From an uncultured Lysobacteraceae bacterium (lineage in GTDB: Bacteria > Pseudomonadota > Gammaproteobacteria > Xanthomonadales > Xanthomonadaceae): 14,479 nt of DNA. The position numbers and the translations under genes are program-made. A model generated the notes under the pieces. That model did not search any database and was not told where the DNA came from. It worked only from the letters and a program-made list of their open reading frames with translations. The DNA lies in NCBI GenBank assembly GCA_946886995.1, contig CAMPJU010000012.1, forward strand, positions 1-14,479, given 5' to 3'. The first letter of the stretch is position 1; each line of letters opens with the position of its first letter. Positions 6,254 to 12,582 of this stretch are shown here, one piece after another.

Positions 6254-6772
6254 ATGTTCTTCGACAGCTGGGACGGACTGCTGCGTGTCCTCGTGGTCGG
6301 GACGCTCGCATACCTGGCGCTCGTTGCCTGGTTGCGGGTCACGGGCAAGCGCACGGTATCGAAGTGGAATGCGTTCGACCTGATCGTCACCATCGCGCTG
6401 GGTTCGACGCTGGCCACGGTGCTGCTGACGAAGGACGTGGCACTGGTCGAGGGGCTCCTCGGCATGGGGCTGCTCATCATGCTGCAGTACGCCATCACCT
6501 GGTTGTCGGTGCGGTCCGATCGCGTGCGCCGCGCAGTCAAGAACCAGCCGACGCTGCTGCTGCGCGACGGGGCCGTTCGCGAAGCCGCGATGAAACAGCA
6601 ACGGGTGTCCCGCGGCGAATTGCTGGCGGCAGTGCGGTCGCACGGACACGCGTCACTGGAGTCGATCGATGCCGTGGTCCTCGAGAGCGACGGCACCTTC
6701 AGCGTGATCAATTCCGGCTGGGACGGCGCGCGGGGTGCGATGGACGACGTTCCCGACGTCGATTCGCGCTGA
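6254..6772 (+). CDS. DUF421 (YetF-like) membrane protein
   Basis: A 172-residue protein starting at ATG 6254, seven bases after GGAG. Three hydrophobic segments lie in the first half (about residues 8-27, 41-60 and 62-84). The DUF421 signature RVTGKR-x-VSKWNAFDLIVTIALGS sits between the first and second. A soluble C-terminal domain (about 95-160) contains PTLLLRDG, ELLAAVRSHG and the ESIDAVVLESDGTFSVI strand-helix pattern of the family. The last dozen residues are acidic and unstructured. YetF/DUF421 proteins are inner-membrane proteins with a cytoplasmic domain; in Bacillus relatives have been tied to spore germination, but no general function is settled. The gene appears to be transcribed alone or with the next membrane gene 121 bases downstream. 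A GC-rich hairpin follows the stop. Confidence 0.88.
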   Translation: MFFDSWDGLLRVLVVGTLAYLALVAWLRVTGKRTVSKWNAFDLIVTIALGSTLATVLLTKDVALVEGLLGMGLLIMLQYAITWLSVRSDRVRRAVKNQPTLLLRDGAVREAAMKQQRVSRGELLAAVRSHGHASLESIDAVVLESDGTFSVINSGWDGARGAMDDVPDVDSR

Positions 6773-6774
6773 CG

Positions 6775-6794
6775 GCGGGGCGCGCGGGCCCCGC
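6775..6794 (+). terminator. GC-rich hairpin after the DUF421 gene, possible terminator
   Basis: Seven-base arms GCGGGGC (6775-6781) and GCCCCGC (6788-6794) with a six-base loop begin three bases after the TGA. There is no run of T after the stem, so intrinsic termination would be weak. It could instead stabilise the transcript end. Confidence 0.35.
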
Positions 6795-6879
6795 GGCCCC
6801 ACTTCGTACCGACTTCACACGAACGCCATGGACGCGGCACGATCGGGGGGGATCCTGCTCCCGGGCAATCAGCCCGACC

Positions 6880-6886
6880 AGGAGGG
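6880..6886 (+). promoter_or_regulatory. Strong Shine-Dalgarno for the downstream membrane protein
   Basis: AGGAGGG is a near-perfect anti-16S match seven bases before ATG 6894. It fixes the start of the next gene against longer in-frame alternatives beginning at 6735. Confidence 0.7.
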
Positions 6887-6893
6887 CTCGACA

Positions 6894-7457
6894 ATGGCAG
6901 GCGACACGACGCAAGGCAGCAATGGCCGCGGGAACCGCTGGAGCCTCGCGATCTGGGGCGGGGCGGCGGTGCTGCTCTCGATCCCGGCGATCGCGATGCA
7001 GTTCCAGGCGCCGGGGGTCGATTGGGGCCCGGAGGACTTCATCGTCATGGGCGCGCTGCTGGCCATGGCCTGCGGCGGCTATGAAATCGCGACGCGGATG
7101 TCGTCCAGCTGGGCATATCGCGCGGGCGCGGCCGTCGCGATCCTGACCTGCTTCCTCACCGTCTGGGTGAACCTGGCCGTGGGGATGGTCGGTGACGAGG
7201 GCAACCCGGCCAACCTGCTGTTCGGCGGCGTGATCCTGCTCGCCGTCGTGGGCGCGATCCTTTCTGGTTTCCGCCCGCGGGGCATCGCGCGGTCGATGCA
7301 GGCGGCCGCCGCCGCGCAGGGGTTGATGGCGATCTACGCGTTCATCGCCGGCGACGTCGTCGCCGTGCTGCCGATCGCGTGCTTCGTGGTCCCGTGGCTG
7401 CTGGGTGCGCACCTGTTCCTGAAGGCCGCGCACGCGCAAGCGACAGCCGATCGTTGA
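6894..7457 (+). CDS. Unrecognised polytopic membrane protein, 187 residues
   Basis: I do not recognise a named family. After a short polar start (MAGDTTQGSNGRGNR) there are four to five hydrophobic helices at about residues 17-34, 46-64, 77-99, 106-124 and 143-176, the last long enough for two spans. A conserved-looking VDWGPEDFIVMGALL segment precedes the second helix, and a GMVGDEGNPANLLFGG turn the fourth. Helices are rich in glycine and alanine with few charges, which argues against a transporter with an obvious polar path. The start is supported by a strong AGGAGGG. The gene converges on the flavin-binding gene with 30 bases between the stops and an 11-bp hairpin there. Similar hypothetical proteins are, from memory, frequent in Xanthomonadaceae. 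Function unknown. Confidence 0.75.
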   Translation: MAGDTTQGSNGRGNRWSLAIWGGAAVLLSIPAIAMQFQAPGVDWGPEDFIVMGALLAMACGGYEIATRMSSSWAYRAGAAVAILTCFLTVWVNLAVGMVGDEGNPANLLFGGVILLAVVGAILSGFRPRGIARSMQAAAAAQGLMAIYAFIAGDVVAVLPIACFVVPWLLGAHLFLKAAHAQATADR

Positions 7458-7465
7458 CCGTTCCT

Positions 7466-7496
7466 GCGGACTGGCCGTCGCTGCCGGTCAGTCCGC
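7466..7496. terminator. Hairpin between converging genes
   Basis: Arms of 11 bases, GCGGACTGGCC (7466-7476) and GGTCAGTCCGC (7486-7496), pair with one G-T wobble around a 9-base loop. The stem includes the TGA of the minus-strand flavin-binding gene and the gap after the plus-strand membrane gene. It could terminate transcription from both sides. Neither side has a T tract, so it is a candidate only. Confidence 0.4.
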
Positions 7497-7976
7497 GTCG
7501 CCGAGGTCGACCTTGCCGGCCTTGTCCTCGTAGCTCTTCTTCGGGTCGATGCCCAGCAGCAGTTTGGTGCCCGCGATCAGGCTGTGCTCGTTGAGCCAGA
7601 CCTGGGCATCGGCGGCGTCCATGCGCAGCAGGCGGAGCTTGGGGTCGTCCTTGCCCTCGAACCAGGCGGCGATGAACGGATTCCAGAGGCGATCGATGAC
7701 GGCCGGGTCGTTGTCGGCGACGAGAGCGCCGGAGAGGCTGGCGAACAGTTCGTGGTCCCTGGACGCGAAGGTGGCCACCGCGTCGACCGACGGCCTGGCG
7801 TCCAGCGCCTCGCCCAGGTCCGTGTCGCGCGCGGTGAAGAACCAGATCGGCGCGCGCTCGCCTTCGGCGATCGCCGTCATCGGGCGCGGCGCGATCCCGT
7901 TGCCGCCGAGCATGACCGTGCGGTCGTCGTGCAGGTGCTTCCAGAACTTCGCTTCGAGTTCGAGGGTGTCCGCCAT
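7488..7976 (-). CDS. Pyridoxamine 5'-phosphate oxidase-related protein (general stress protein 26-like)
   Basis: A 162-residue cytoplasmic protein starting at ATG 7976, six bases after a GGAG. The split-barrel flavin-binding fold of the PNPOx-like family is suggested by the order RTVMLGG, RPMTAIAEGERAPIWFFTARDTDL, AVATFASRDHELFASLSGALVADNDPAVIDRLWNPFIAAWF-x-GKDDPKLRLLRM. The WNPFIAAWFEGKDDP block is typical of the GS26 (COG3871) branch. These proteins bind FMN or a related cofactor and are often stress-induced, but their reaction is usually undefined; this is not the biosynthetic PdxH. It lies 72 bases downstream of an FAD-dependent oxidoreductase on the same strand, which could make a small redox operon. 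The C-terminal acidic/basic tail (about residues 145-162) is probably disordered. Confidence 0.82.
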   Translation of the reverse strand: MADTLELEAKFWKHLHDDRTVMLGGNGIAPRPMTAIAEGERAPIWFFTARDTDLGEALDARPSVDAVATFASRDHELFASLSGALVADNDPAVIDRLWNPFIAAWFEGKDDPKLRLLRMDAADAQVWLNEHSLIAGTKLLLGIDPKKSYEDKAGKVDLGDAD

Positions 7977-8048
7977 CGTGCGCTCCGCGTGGATCCGTGG
8001 GCCCACGTTCTAGCAATGCGCGGGTGAGCGGACGGTGTAGCGCGCGGG

Positions 8049-9143
8049 TCAGGCCCTGCGCTTGTGGAAGTAGACCTGGCTTGCGGCCCAGCGCAACGGC
8101 GGGGAATGCAGCAGCAGGTCGAACGGCCAGTCGAACTGCAGCCGGTCGTACGCCCAGCGCAGCGCGCGCTTGGCGCGGAAGCGCGGCGCGGCGTCGATCG
8201 CGACCTGCTCCGGCGCGGGGCCGCCGTCCCGCAGGCCGGCCGCGATCGCGCGTCCGACGGCCCAGCCGTGTTCCCACGCGGAATGGATCCCGCCCGCGGT
8301 GACGGGCGAGACGATGCCGGCGGCGTCCCCGGTGAGGATCGCCCGGTCGCGCGCCATGTCGAAGACCGGGCCGCCGCACGGGATCAGGCCTGCGCGGGTA
8401 TGTCCCGGCACCAGGCGGCGCGGCAATCCACCCGCCATCCCCACGCGCAGCAGGAAGCCGTCGATGTCGGGGACGCGTGCATGGTCCGGATCGTGGCGCA
8501 GGGCCAGTCCGGCCTGCACGCCAGTCGGGTTCTGGGTGATCCAGCCGATGTAGCCGGGCGCGTAGCGCTTGCTGATGAAGCAGTGCAACGCATCCGGATG
8601 TGCCAGCCGTGCGCCCGGGAACTCGTACTCGATGCCGTAGAGGAACTGGCGGACTTCGCCGAGGCCGCAGTGGCGCGCGACCCGCGAGCGGGCACCGTCG
8701 GCGCCGACCAGGTAACGGGTGTCGCCGAGGCCATCCACCCGCCAGCCGCCGTCGATGCGCGCGCATCCGGTGAACGACGCACCCAGGCGCAGGTCCACGC
8801 CGTGCTCGCGCAACTGGGCTGCCAGCCAGCGCATCACGGCGGGCGTGTCGGTGGTCAGGAAGTAGTAGCCGGGCGCCGCCAACGCGACCTGCTTCAGGCT
8901 GGGCGCATACAGGCGCACTTCCTCGATCCGGCGGGTGATGCCGGTGGGCAGGCGATCGAGCAGCGTCTGCTCGGCGGCTTCCTTGACGATGATGCCGGTG
9001 GTGCGCAGCTTGTCGCCGGGGTCGCGCTTGCGCTCGAGCACGCAGACGCGCAATCCGCGTTGCGCCGCGGCGATGGCACAGGCGGCGCCGGCGAAACTCG
9101 CGCCCACCACGACGACATCGAACGCGCGTTGTGGACTCGTCAT
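8049..9143 (-). CDS. FAD-dependent oxidoreductase, geranylgeranyl reductase family
   Basis: A 364-residue flavoprotein. The N-terminal dinucleotide-binding turn is VVVGASFAGAACA (Gly14, Gly19), with a serine where the middle glycine of GxGxxG is usual, followed by the acidic strand end VCVLER. A DG fingerprint GADGARSRVAR lies at 147-157 and the second FAD motif LTGDAAGIVSPVTAGGIHSAWEHG at 270-293, the pattern of geranylgeranyl reductase/digeranylgeranylglycerophospholipid reductase-like and related monooxygenase-type enzymes. Substrate is unknown; reduction of an isoprenoid or oxidation of an aromatic are both possible. ATG 9143 begins seven residues before the beta strand; an in-frame ATG at 9152 is an alternative, and neither has a good ribosome-binding site. 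It is divergent from the PA2169-family gene and upstream of the flavin-binding gene. Confidence 0.82.
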   Translation of the reverse strand: MTSPQRAFDVVVVGASFAGAACAIAAAQRGLRVCVLERKRDPGDKLRTTGIIVKEAAEQTLLDRLPTGITRRIEEVRLYAPSLKQVALAAPGYYFLTTDTPAVMRWLAAQLREHGVDLRLGASFTGCARIDGGWRVDGLGDTRYLVGADGARSRVARHCGLGEVRQFLYGIEYEFPGARLAHPDALHCFISKRYAPGYIGWITQNPTGVQAGLALRHDPDHARVPDIDGFLLRVGMAGGLPRRLVPGHTRAGLIPCGGPVFDMARDRAILTGDAAGIVSPVTAGGIHSAWEHGWAVGRAIAAGLRDGGPAPEQVAIDAAPRFRAKRALRWAYDRLQFDWPFDLLLHSPPLRWAASQVYFHKRRA

Positions 9144-9312
9144 CTCATGCATCCGGTGCGGTCGCCTGCAGGGTGGCGTGCCTGTGCGTCGGATGAATGG
9201 CGCCTGTGTGTGGCGAGGCTGAAGTGCGGCGGTGTGCCTCGGAAAACGACGTCGGCATGACGCCGCGATTGCGACACTGGAGATCGTCATCCACGACCGA
9301 AAGGAGACATCA
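9144..9312. other. Divergent intergenic region
   Basis: These 169 bases separate the minus-strand flavoprotein and the plus-strand PA2169-family gene and must hold at least one promoter for each. I cannot pick hexamers with confidence. The only firm element is AAGGAG (9301-9306), the ribosome-binding site of the plus-strand gene. Confidence 0.4.
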
Positions 9313-9780
9313 ATGCAGACGAACAACATCCGCGACGAGAAGATCGAGACGCTCAACGAGCTGATCGCGGTGACCCGCGACAGCGCCGAGTTCTACGGCG
9401 ACGCCGCGACCAAGGCCGACAATCCCCAGTTGCAGTCGCTGTTCCGCGAGATGGCCGCATCGAAGGGCCAGTTGGTCGGCGCGCTGTCGAGCGAGGTCGG
9501 GGCGGAGGGCGCGACGCCCGACCGGGATGGCACGTTCCGCGGCAGCCTCAACAAGCTGTACGGCGACGTCCGGGCGAAGCTGGGCGGGGGCGACTACGGC
9601 TACGTGGCGCAGCTGGAGGCGTCCGAGGACCGGATGCTCGAGGCGTTCAACGACACGCTGACCGACCAGGACACCCCTGCCACCGTCAGGACGGCGGTCC
9701 AGAGCTACCTTCCCCAGGTCAAGGCGCAGCACGACCTGATGCGTGACAAGAAGTGGGCGATGGAGTCGTCCCGCCACTGA
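9313..9780 (+). CDS. PA2169 family (DUF2383) four-helix-bundle protein
   Basis: A 155-residue protein starting at ATG 9313, six bases after AAGGAG. It has the PA2169/DUF2383 pattern: an N-terminal helix IETLNELIAVTRDSAEFYGDAA, a second helix LQSLFREMAASKGQLVGALSSEV, a glycine-rich TFRGSLNKLYGDVRAKLGGGDYGYVAQLEASEDRML region, and a last helix with VQSYLPQVKAQHDLMRDKK. Together these make a ferritin-like four-helix bundle of normal family length, probably cytoplasmic. The glutamates at the expected helix positions could in principle bind metal, but metal binding is not established for the family. The acidic, repeat-free sequence and solitary transcription (own intrinsic terminator right after the stop) fit a stress-type accessory protein. 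That role is an inference from genomic contexts I recall, not from anything in this sequence. Confidence 0.87.
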   Translation: MQTNNIRDEKIETLNELIAVTRDSAEFYGDAATKADNPQLQSLFREMAASKGQLVGALSSEVGAEGATPDRDGTFRGSLNKLYGDVRAKLGGGDYGYVAQLEASEDRMLEAFNDTLTDQDTPATVRTAVQSYLPQVKAQHDLMRDKKWAMESSRH

Positions 9781-9795
9781 CCCTGCACGCGGGCG

Positions 9796-9838
9796 CGGGC
9801 GTGGTCTACCATCCCTCCGGGGAGGCCACGCCCGTTTT
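9796..9838 (+). terminator. Rho-independent terminator
   Basis: Perfect nine-base arms CGGGCGTGG (9796-9804) and CCACGCCCG (9826-9834) are followed directly by TTTT (9835-9838). The loop itself contains a smaller CCTCC/GGAGG stem. It lies 15 bases after the PA2169-family stop and before the DUF1993 gene, separating the two transcripts. Confidence 0.75.
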
Positions 9839-9856
9839 CCTCCCCCAGGAGCGCCC

Positions 9857-10378
9857 GTGCCCACCACGATAGACGACACCAGGCGCATCTTCCGGTCGCG
9901 CCTGGACACGCTGGAACACATCCTCGACATCGGCGAAACGCAGTTCGCCAATCCCGACGACTTCATGCACGCGCGACTGGCCGAAGACATGCTTCCGTTT
10001 TCGGCGCAGGTCGCGTTCGCCTGCAACCAGCCGCGGGGCTTCTCGCAGTGGTGCGCCGGCGAGCCGATCGACAACCTGGCGCCTGACAGCATCACCTCGG
10101 CGGAACAGGCACATGCGGCCATCGCGAAGACGCGGGCGATGGTGGCGGCGATCGATGCCACCGACGCGAAACTCGACGAGACCAAGCGGATCGGGCTGGG
10201 CCCCGGGCGCTACTGCATGTTGCCGGGCCACCAGTACGTCAGCGAGTACCTGCTGCCGAACCTGTATTTCCACGTCACCACCGCGTACGCGATCCTGCGG
10301 ATGCTGGGCGCGCCCATCGGCAAGTCGGACTACATGCGCTTCCTGGCGCCGCACGTGAAGCACGAAAAGCCGGCATGA
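9857..10378 (+). CDS. DUF1993 family protein
   Basis: A 173-residue protein starting at GTG 9857, five bases after AGGAG. Features typical of DUF1993 are an N-terminal helix with RSRLDTLEHILDIGETQF, then RLAEDMLPFSAQVAFACNQPRGF, a middle helix with TSAEQAHAAIAKTRAMVAAIDA, and the C-terminal LPNLYFHVTTAYAILRMLGAPIGKSDYM. The last block, with its histidine in a F-H-V-x-T-A-Y context, resembles the DinB-like helical bundle to which this family is related. No enzyme activity is known and the protein looks cytoplasmic. Its TGA overlaps the start of the following lipoprotein gene by four bases (ATGA), so the two are translated together. The upstream terminator marks this as the first gene of its transcript, although its own promoter must then lie in the few bases around the hairpin or upstream of it. 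Confidence 0.87.
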   Translation: MPTTIDDTRRIFRSRLDTLEHILDIGETQFANPDDFMHARLAEDMLPFSAQVAFACNQPRGFSQWCAGEPIDNLAPDSITSAEQAHAAIAKTRAMVAAIDATDAKLDETKRIGLGPGRYCMLPGHQYVSEYLLPNLYFHVTTAYAILRMLGAPIGKSDYMRFLAPHVKHEKPA

Positions 10379-10980
10379 AGGTCCTGCTGCTATTGGCAAC
10401 CCTGGTCGTCGCCGGGTGTGCCGAGCCAGGCACGCAGGTGGCGTCGCCGGCCGAACCCGCGGCACCGGGCGACGCAGCGGCCGCCCCACCCGAGCCCGCA
10501 TCCGTCGACTCGATGCCGCCCGAGATGGACGGGGAGCCGCCGGCGTACACCACGGCAGCCACGCGAGCCGATGTCACCAGCACCGGCCCGGACGCGCCCA
10601 TCCTGCACGCGGTCCGCACCGCGGGCCACGACGGTTTCGACCGGATCGTGTTCGAGTTCGATTCCGTGGGCCTGCCGCAGTGGGACGTGTCGTACGTCGC
10701 GGCGCCGATCATCCAGTGCGGCAGCGGGCATGGCATGCCGGTTGAGGGCACGGCGTGGTTGCAGGTGCGCTTCAGTGGTGCGAACGCGCACACCGAGGCG
10801 GGCGAGGGCACCAGTGGCCCGATGCGGCGCACGCCGGGCCTGGTCGCGGTGCGCGAACTGGTGCGCACCTGCGACTTCGAAGCGGAGGTGACCTGGGTTG
10901 CGGGGCTTGCCGGCAAGGCGGGCTACCGCACGCAGGTGCTGGCGGACCCGGCGCGCCTGGTGGTCGACGTCGCCCACTGA
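10375..10980 (+). CDS. Lipoprotein with AMIN-like domain
   Basis: A 201-residue protein. Residues 1-14 are a lipoprotein signal and VAGC gives the lipidated Cys15; the next residues (AEP) do not include the aspartate at +2 that would retain it in the inner membrane, so outer-membrane sorting is expected. Residues 16-70 are a proline/alanine-rich linker. Residues 73-201 look like the AMIN-like beta domain: ILHAVRTAGHDGFDRIVFEFD, a middle strand with GTAWLQVRFSGA, VRELVRTCDFEAEVTWVAGL and YRTQVLADPARLVVDV. Cys115 and Cys166 could form a disulphide. Such domains are thought to bind cell-wall or envelope ligands; the ligand here is unknown. It overlaps the DUF1993 stop by four bases and ends exactly at the centre of a 20-bp palindrome shared with the converging operon. 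Confidence 0.82.
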   Translation: MKVLLLLATLVVAGCAEPGTQVASPAEPAAPGDAAAAPPEPASVDSMPPEMDGEPPAYTTAATRADVTSTGPDAPILHAVRTAGHDGFDRIVFEFDSVGLPQWDVSYVAAPIIQCGSGHGMPVEGTAWLQVRFSGANAHTEAGEGTSGPMRRTPGLVAVRELVRTCDFEAEVTWVAGLAGKAGYRTQVLADPARLVVDVAH

Positions 10981-10990
10981 TCAGTGGGCG
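10971..10990. repeat. 20-bp perfect palindrome spanning two converging stop codons
   Basis: CGCCCACTGATCAGTGGGCG is self-complementary over all 20 bases. Its left half is the end and TGA stop of the AMIN-like lipoprotein gene and its right half is the end and stop of the DUF3618 gene, so both proteins end in Ala-His. As RNA it can fold into an 8-bp stem with a GATC loop in either direction, but neither side has a T tract. It may act as a bidirectional transcript-end structure. Confidence 0.6.
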
Positions 10991-11580
10991 GTCGATCGAC
11001 CTCCCCCGTCGGGCCGGGTGGCGTCGCTGGCGCTGGACTTGAAGTCCTCGGCCACGCGGTCGCGCATCTCGCCCATCCACCGGTCTTCCGACTCGGTCGA
11101 AGGCAGGATCGCGCCGAGCATCGCACCGGCGGCAATCCCGAGCGCGCCGAGTGCGACGGGGTTGTCTTCCAGCATGTTGTCGAACCCGATCCGGGCTTCA
11201 TGGGCCTTGATGCCGGCCTTGTCCCGGGTATTGCTCCACTTGCCGGACAGCTTGTCGCGGACGCCGGGTCCCTCGTCGGAAACCTCGTACGGATCACGGT
11301 GGATGGGACGGTCGCGCTGCGCGTAGAGCCACAGCATCCCGCCGGCGGTCAGCAGCGCCGGGACCGGGTTGGCCCGGACTGCGTGGCCCAGGTTCCTGGC
11401 GAAGTCCTTGCCGCCGTCCTTGCCGGCGCCAAGCACGGTGCTGGCCAGCTCGCCCGGGGAGAAGCGGTCCTCCAGTGCGCCGATCAGGGACGAGACGTGC
11501 TGGCGCTGGGCGTCGATCTCGCGTTGAAGCTGGTCGGGGTCGCGGTGCGACTCCATGCGGATGCGGTCAGTGGTAGCCAT
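10981..11580 (-). CDS. DUF3618 family membrane protein
   Basis: A 199-residue protein starting at ATG 11580 after GAGGAG with six bases spacing. Residues 10-50 carry the DUF3618 block (SHRDPDQLQREIDAQR, an amphipathic helix, then ALEDRFSPGEL). There are two hydrophobic segments, at about 70-87 (after RANPVP) and 140-160 (after EDNPVA). A charged region with DKLSGKWSNTRDKAG lies between them and a charged, probably disordered tail follows. The protein is probably anchored in the inner membrane with its helical N-terminus in the cytoplasm. It is the last gene of a three-gene operon; its start lies within the end of the holin-like gene (14-base overlap). Function unknown; similar operons are, from knowledge of E. 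coli yqjD-yqjE-yqjK, linked to stationary phase and osmotic stress. Confidence 0.85.
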   Translation of the reverse strand: MATTDRIRMESHRDPDQLQREIDAQRQHVSSLIGALEDRFSPGELASTVLGAGKDGGKDFARNLGHAVRANPVPALLTAGGMLWLYAQRDRPIHRDPYEVSDEGPGVRDKLSGKWSNTRDKAGIKAHEARIGFDNMLEDNPVALGALGIAAGAMLGAILPSTESEDRWMGEMRDRVAEDFKSSASDATRPDGGGRSTAH

Positions 11581-12031
11581 GGCGTGCTCCTCGGATTGCG
11601 TCGGCGTCCTTGTGGACGGAATCGATGGTGCGCTCGGGGCGCAGGTCGCGGGCGCTGAAGTGGCGGGCGCCGGACCTGACCATCACGTAGCCGATGACGG
11701 AGGCGACGCCACCCACCAGCAGCGCGGCCAGCCACGGTTCCATCACCGTCGACAGTCCGTAGACGGCGGCCATCAACAACACGACATAGCCGCCGACCAG
11801 GACCACGCCGCCCGCGGACACCTCCATCGCGCCGCGACGGGTCTGTTCCACGTTCTCGCGCATCTCGGCGCGGGCCAGCGCGAGCTCCTTCGTGAACAGG
11901 TTCGGCACTTCCTGCATCAGTTCGCGCAGGATCGACCGCGTGGACCGGTCCTCTTCCATCGAATGGGCAGCGTCCGCGCGGAAACGCGATGCTGCGGTGG
12001 TATCGGTGAAGTCTTCGCTCCGGGTATTCAT
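11567..12031 (-). CDS. Holin-X/YqjE-like (phage holin family) membrane protein
   Basis: A 154-residue protein starting at ATG 12031 with GGAGA six bases upstream. After a polar N-terminus, residues 31-70 form the family helix (RSILRELMQEVPNLFTKELALARAEMRENVEQTRRGAMEVSAG), followed by two membrane helices at about 72-93 and 99-118 and a basic tail. This is the DUF1469/holin-X pattern of chromosomal YqjE-like proteins. The family name comes from distant similarity to phage holins; there is no lysis cassette here, so a cell-envelope role is more likely than lysis. It overlaps the upstream YqjD-like gene by four bases (ATGA) and the downstream DUF3618 gene by fourteen, so the three products are probably made in a fixed ratio. 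Confidence 0.85.
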   Translation of the reverse strand: MNTRSEDFTDTTAASRFRADAAHSMEEDRSTRSILRELMQEVPNLFTKELALARAEMRENVEQTRRGAMEVSAGGVVLVGGYVVLLMAAVYGLSTVMEPWLAALLVGGVASVIGYVMVRSGARHFSARDLRPERTIDSVHKDADAIRGARHGYH

Positions 12032-12489
12032 GGCAGGTCTCCGTAGTCGGGGGACTTGGGGGACTTGGCACTCGTGGGCGTGAGGTCGGCCCGTGCCTGG
12101 TCCATCGGGACCGGCATGTGCCGCTCGCGGGAACGGGTGGCGCGCGCGAAGCGCGAAAGGCCGAACCCGATGGCGACACTGCCGCCCAGGAAGAGCGCGG
12201 GGTTGCGGTGCGCGATGCGCTTGATGTCCTGCAGCATCTCGTCGCCGCTCTTCTCGCGCAGGTCCCGGGAGAACCCGGTCAGCGACTGCGCCATGTCGTG
12301 GACGTAGCCGGACAGGCGGGTCATGTCTTCCTGGTCGAGGTTCCGGGCGGCGGCATCGATGCTGTCGGCGATGCCGTCGACGCGACCGGCTGCGCCCTGG
12401 CGGGCGTCGTCGACGGTCCGGTGGACGTCATCGCGAACCCGGCCAGTGCCGCGAGCGCCGCCGTCGGATGGGGGGGATGAAGTGGTCAT
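12028..12489 (-). CDS. YqjD-like / nutrient deprivation-induced membrane-anchored protein
   Basis: A 153-residue protein starting at ATG 12489, nine bases after a full AGGAGG (12499-12504). The first 90 residues are a long charged helix (DDVHRTVDDARQGAAGRVDGIADSI and SGYVHDMAQSLTGFSRDLREKSGDEMLQDIKRI). One short membrane segment, NPALFLGGSVAIGFGLSRFAR at about 96-116, follows, and then a polar tail with a doubled S-P-K motif. Helix plus NP-initiated glycine-rich anchor matches the YqjD/DUF883-like and 'nutrient deprivation-induced protein' group. E. coli YqjD is an inner-membrane protein that binds ribosomes in stationary phase; whether this protein does so is not shown. It is the first gene of the three-gene operon, and its strong ribosome-binding site suggests high expression. 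Confidence 0.75.
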   Translation of the reverse strand: MTTSSPPSDGGARGTGRVRDDVHRTVDDARQGAAGRVDGIADSIDAAARNLDQEDMTRLSGYVHDMAQSLTGFSRDLREKSGDEMLQDIKRIAHRNPALFLGGSVAIGFGLSRFARATRSRERHMPVPMDQARADLTPTSAKSPKSPDYGDLP

Positions 12490-12582
12490 GCGTGCGGGCC
12501 TCCTGTTTTGGATGCCCGTTGCATTATTCGCGGGTGGCCGTCATTGCACCGTCAAACGCCACGCCACGGTTTCATGCCGTCA
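12490..12582 (-). other. Upstream region of the YqjD-like operon
   Basis: This 93-base gap is AT-richer than its surroundings. It contains AGGAGG (12499-12504) on the minus strand and, further upstream, a TTGACG and an AATAAT about 21 bases apart. That spacing is too long for a standard sigma-70 promoter, so I note the elements without calling a promoter. It also follows the yaeQ stop; no terminator is evident. Confidence 0.35.

Noticed and set aside
7996..8007. 12-bp palindrome CGTGGGCCCACG just upstream of the GS26-like gene, and a similar one at 10990-11001
   Set aside because: At this GC content several perfect 12-bp palindromes are expected by chance in a window of this size, and neither has promoter elements around it.
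8064..9260. A 398-codon open frame on the plus strand
   Set aside because: It is antisense to the flavoprotein, which has intact FAD motifs. The product shows no domain pattern and no ribosome-binding site.
11567..12031. Holin-like gene as evidence of a prophage or lysis cassette
   Set aside because: There is no endolysin, spanin or phage structural gene nearby. The context is the chromosomal YqjD/YqjE-type operon.
12049..12067. Short direct repeat of GGGGACTTG
   Set aside because: Only two copies, lying inside the YqjD-like coding sequence, where they encode a doubled Ser-Pro-Lys; not an array.
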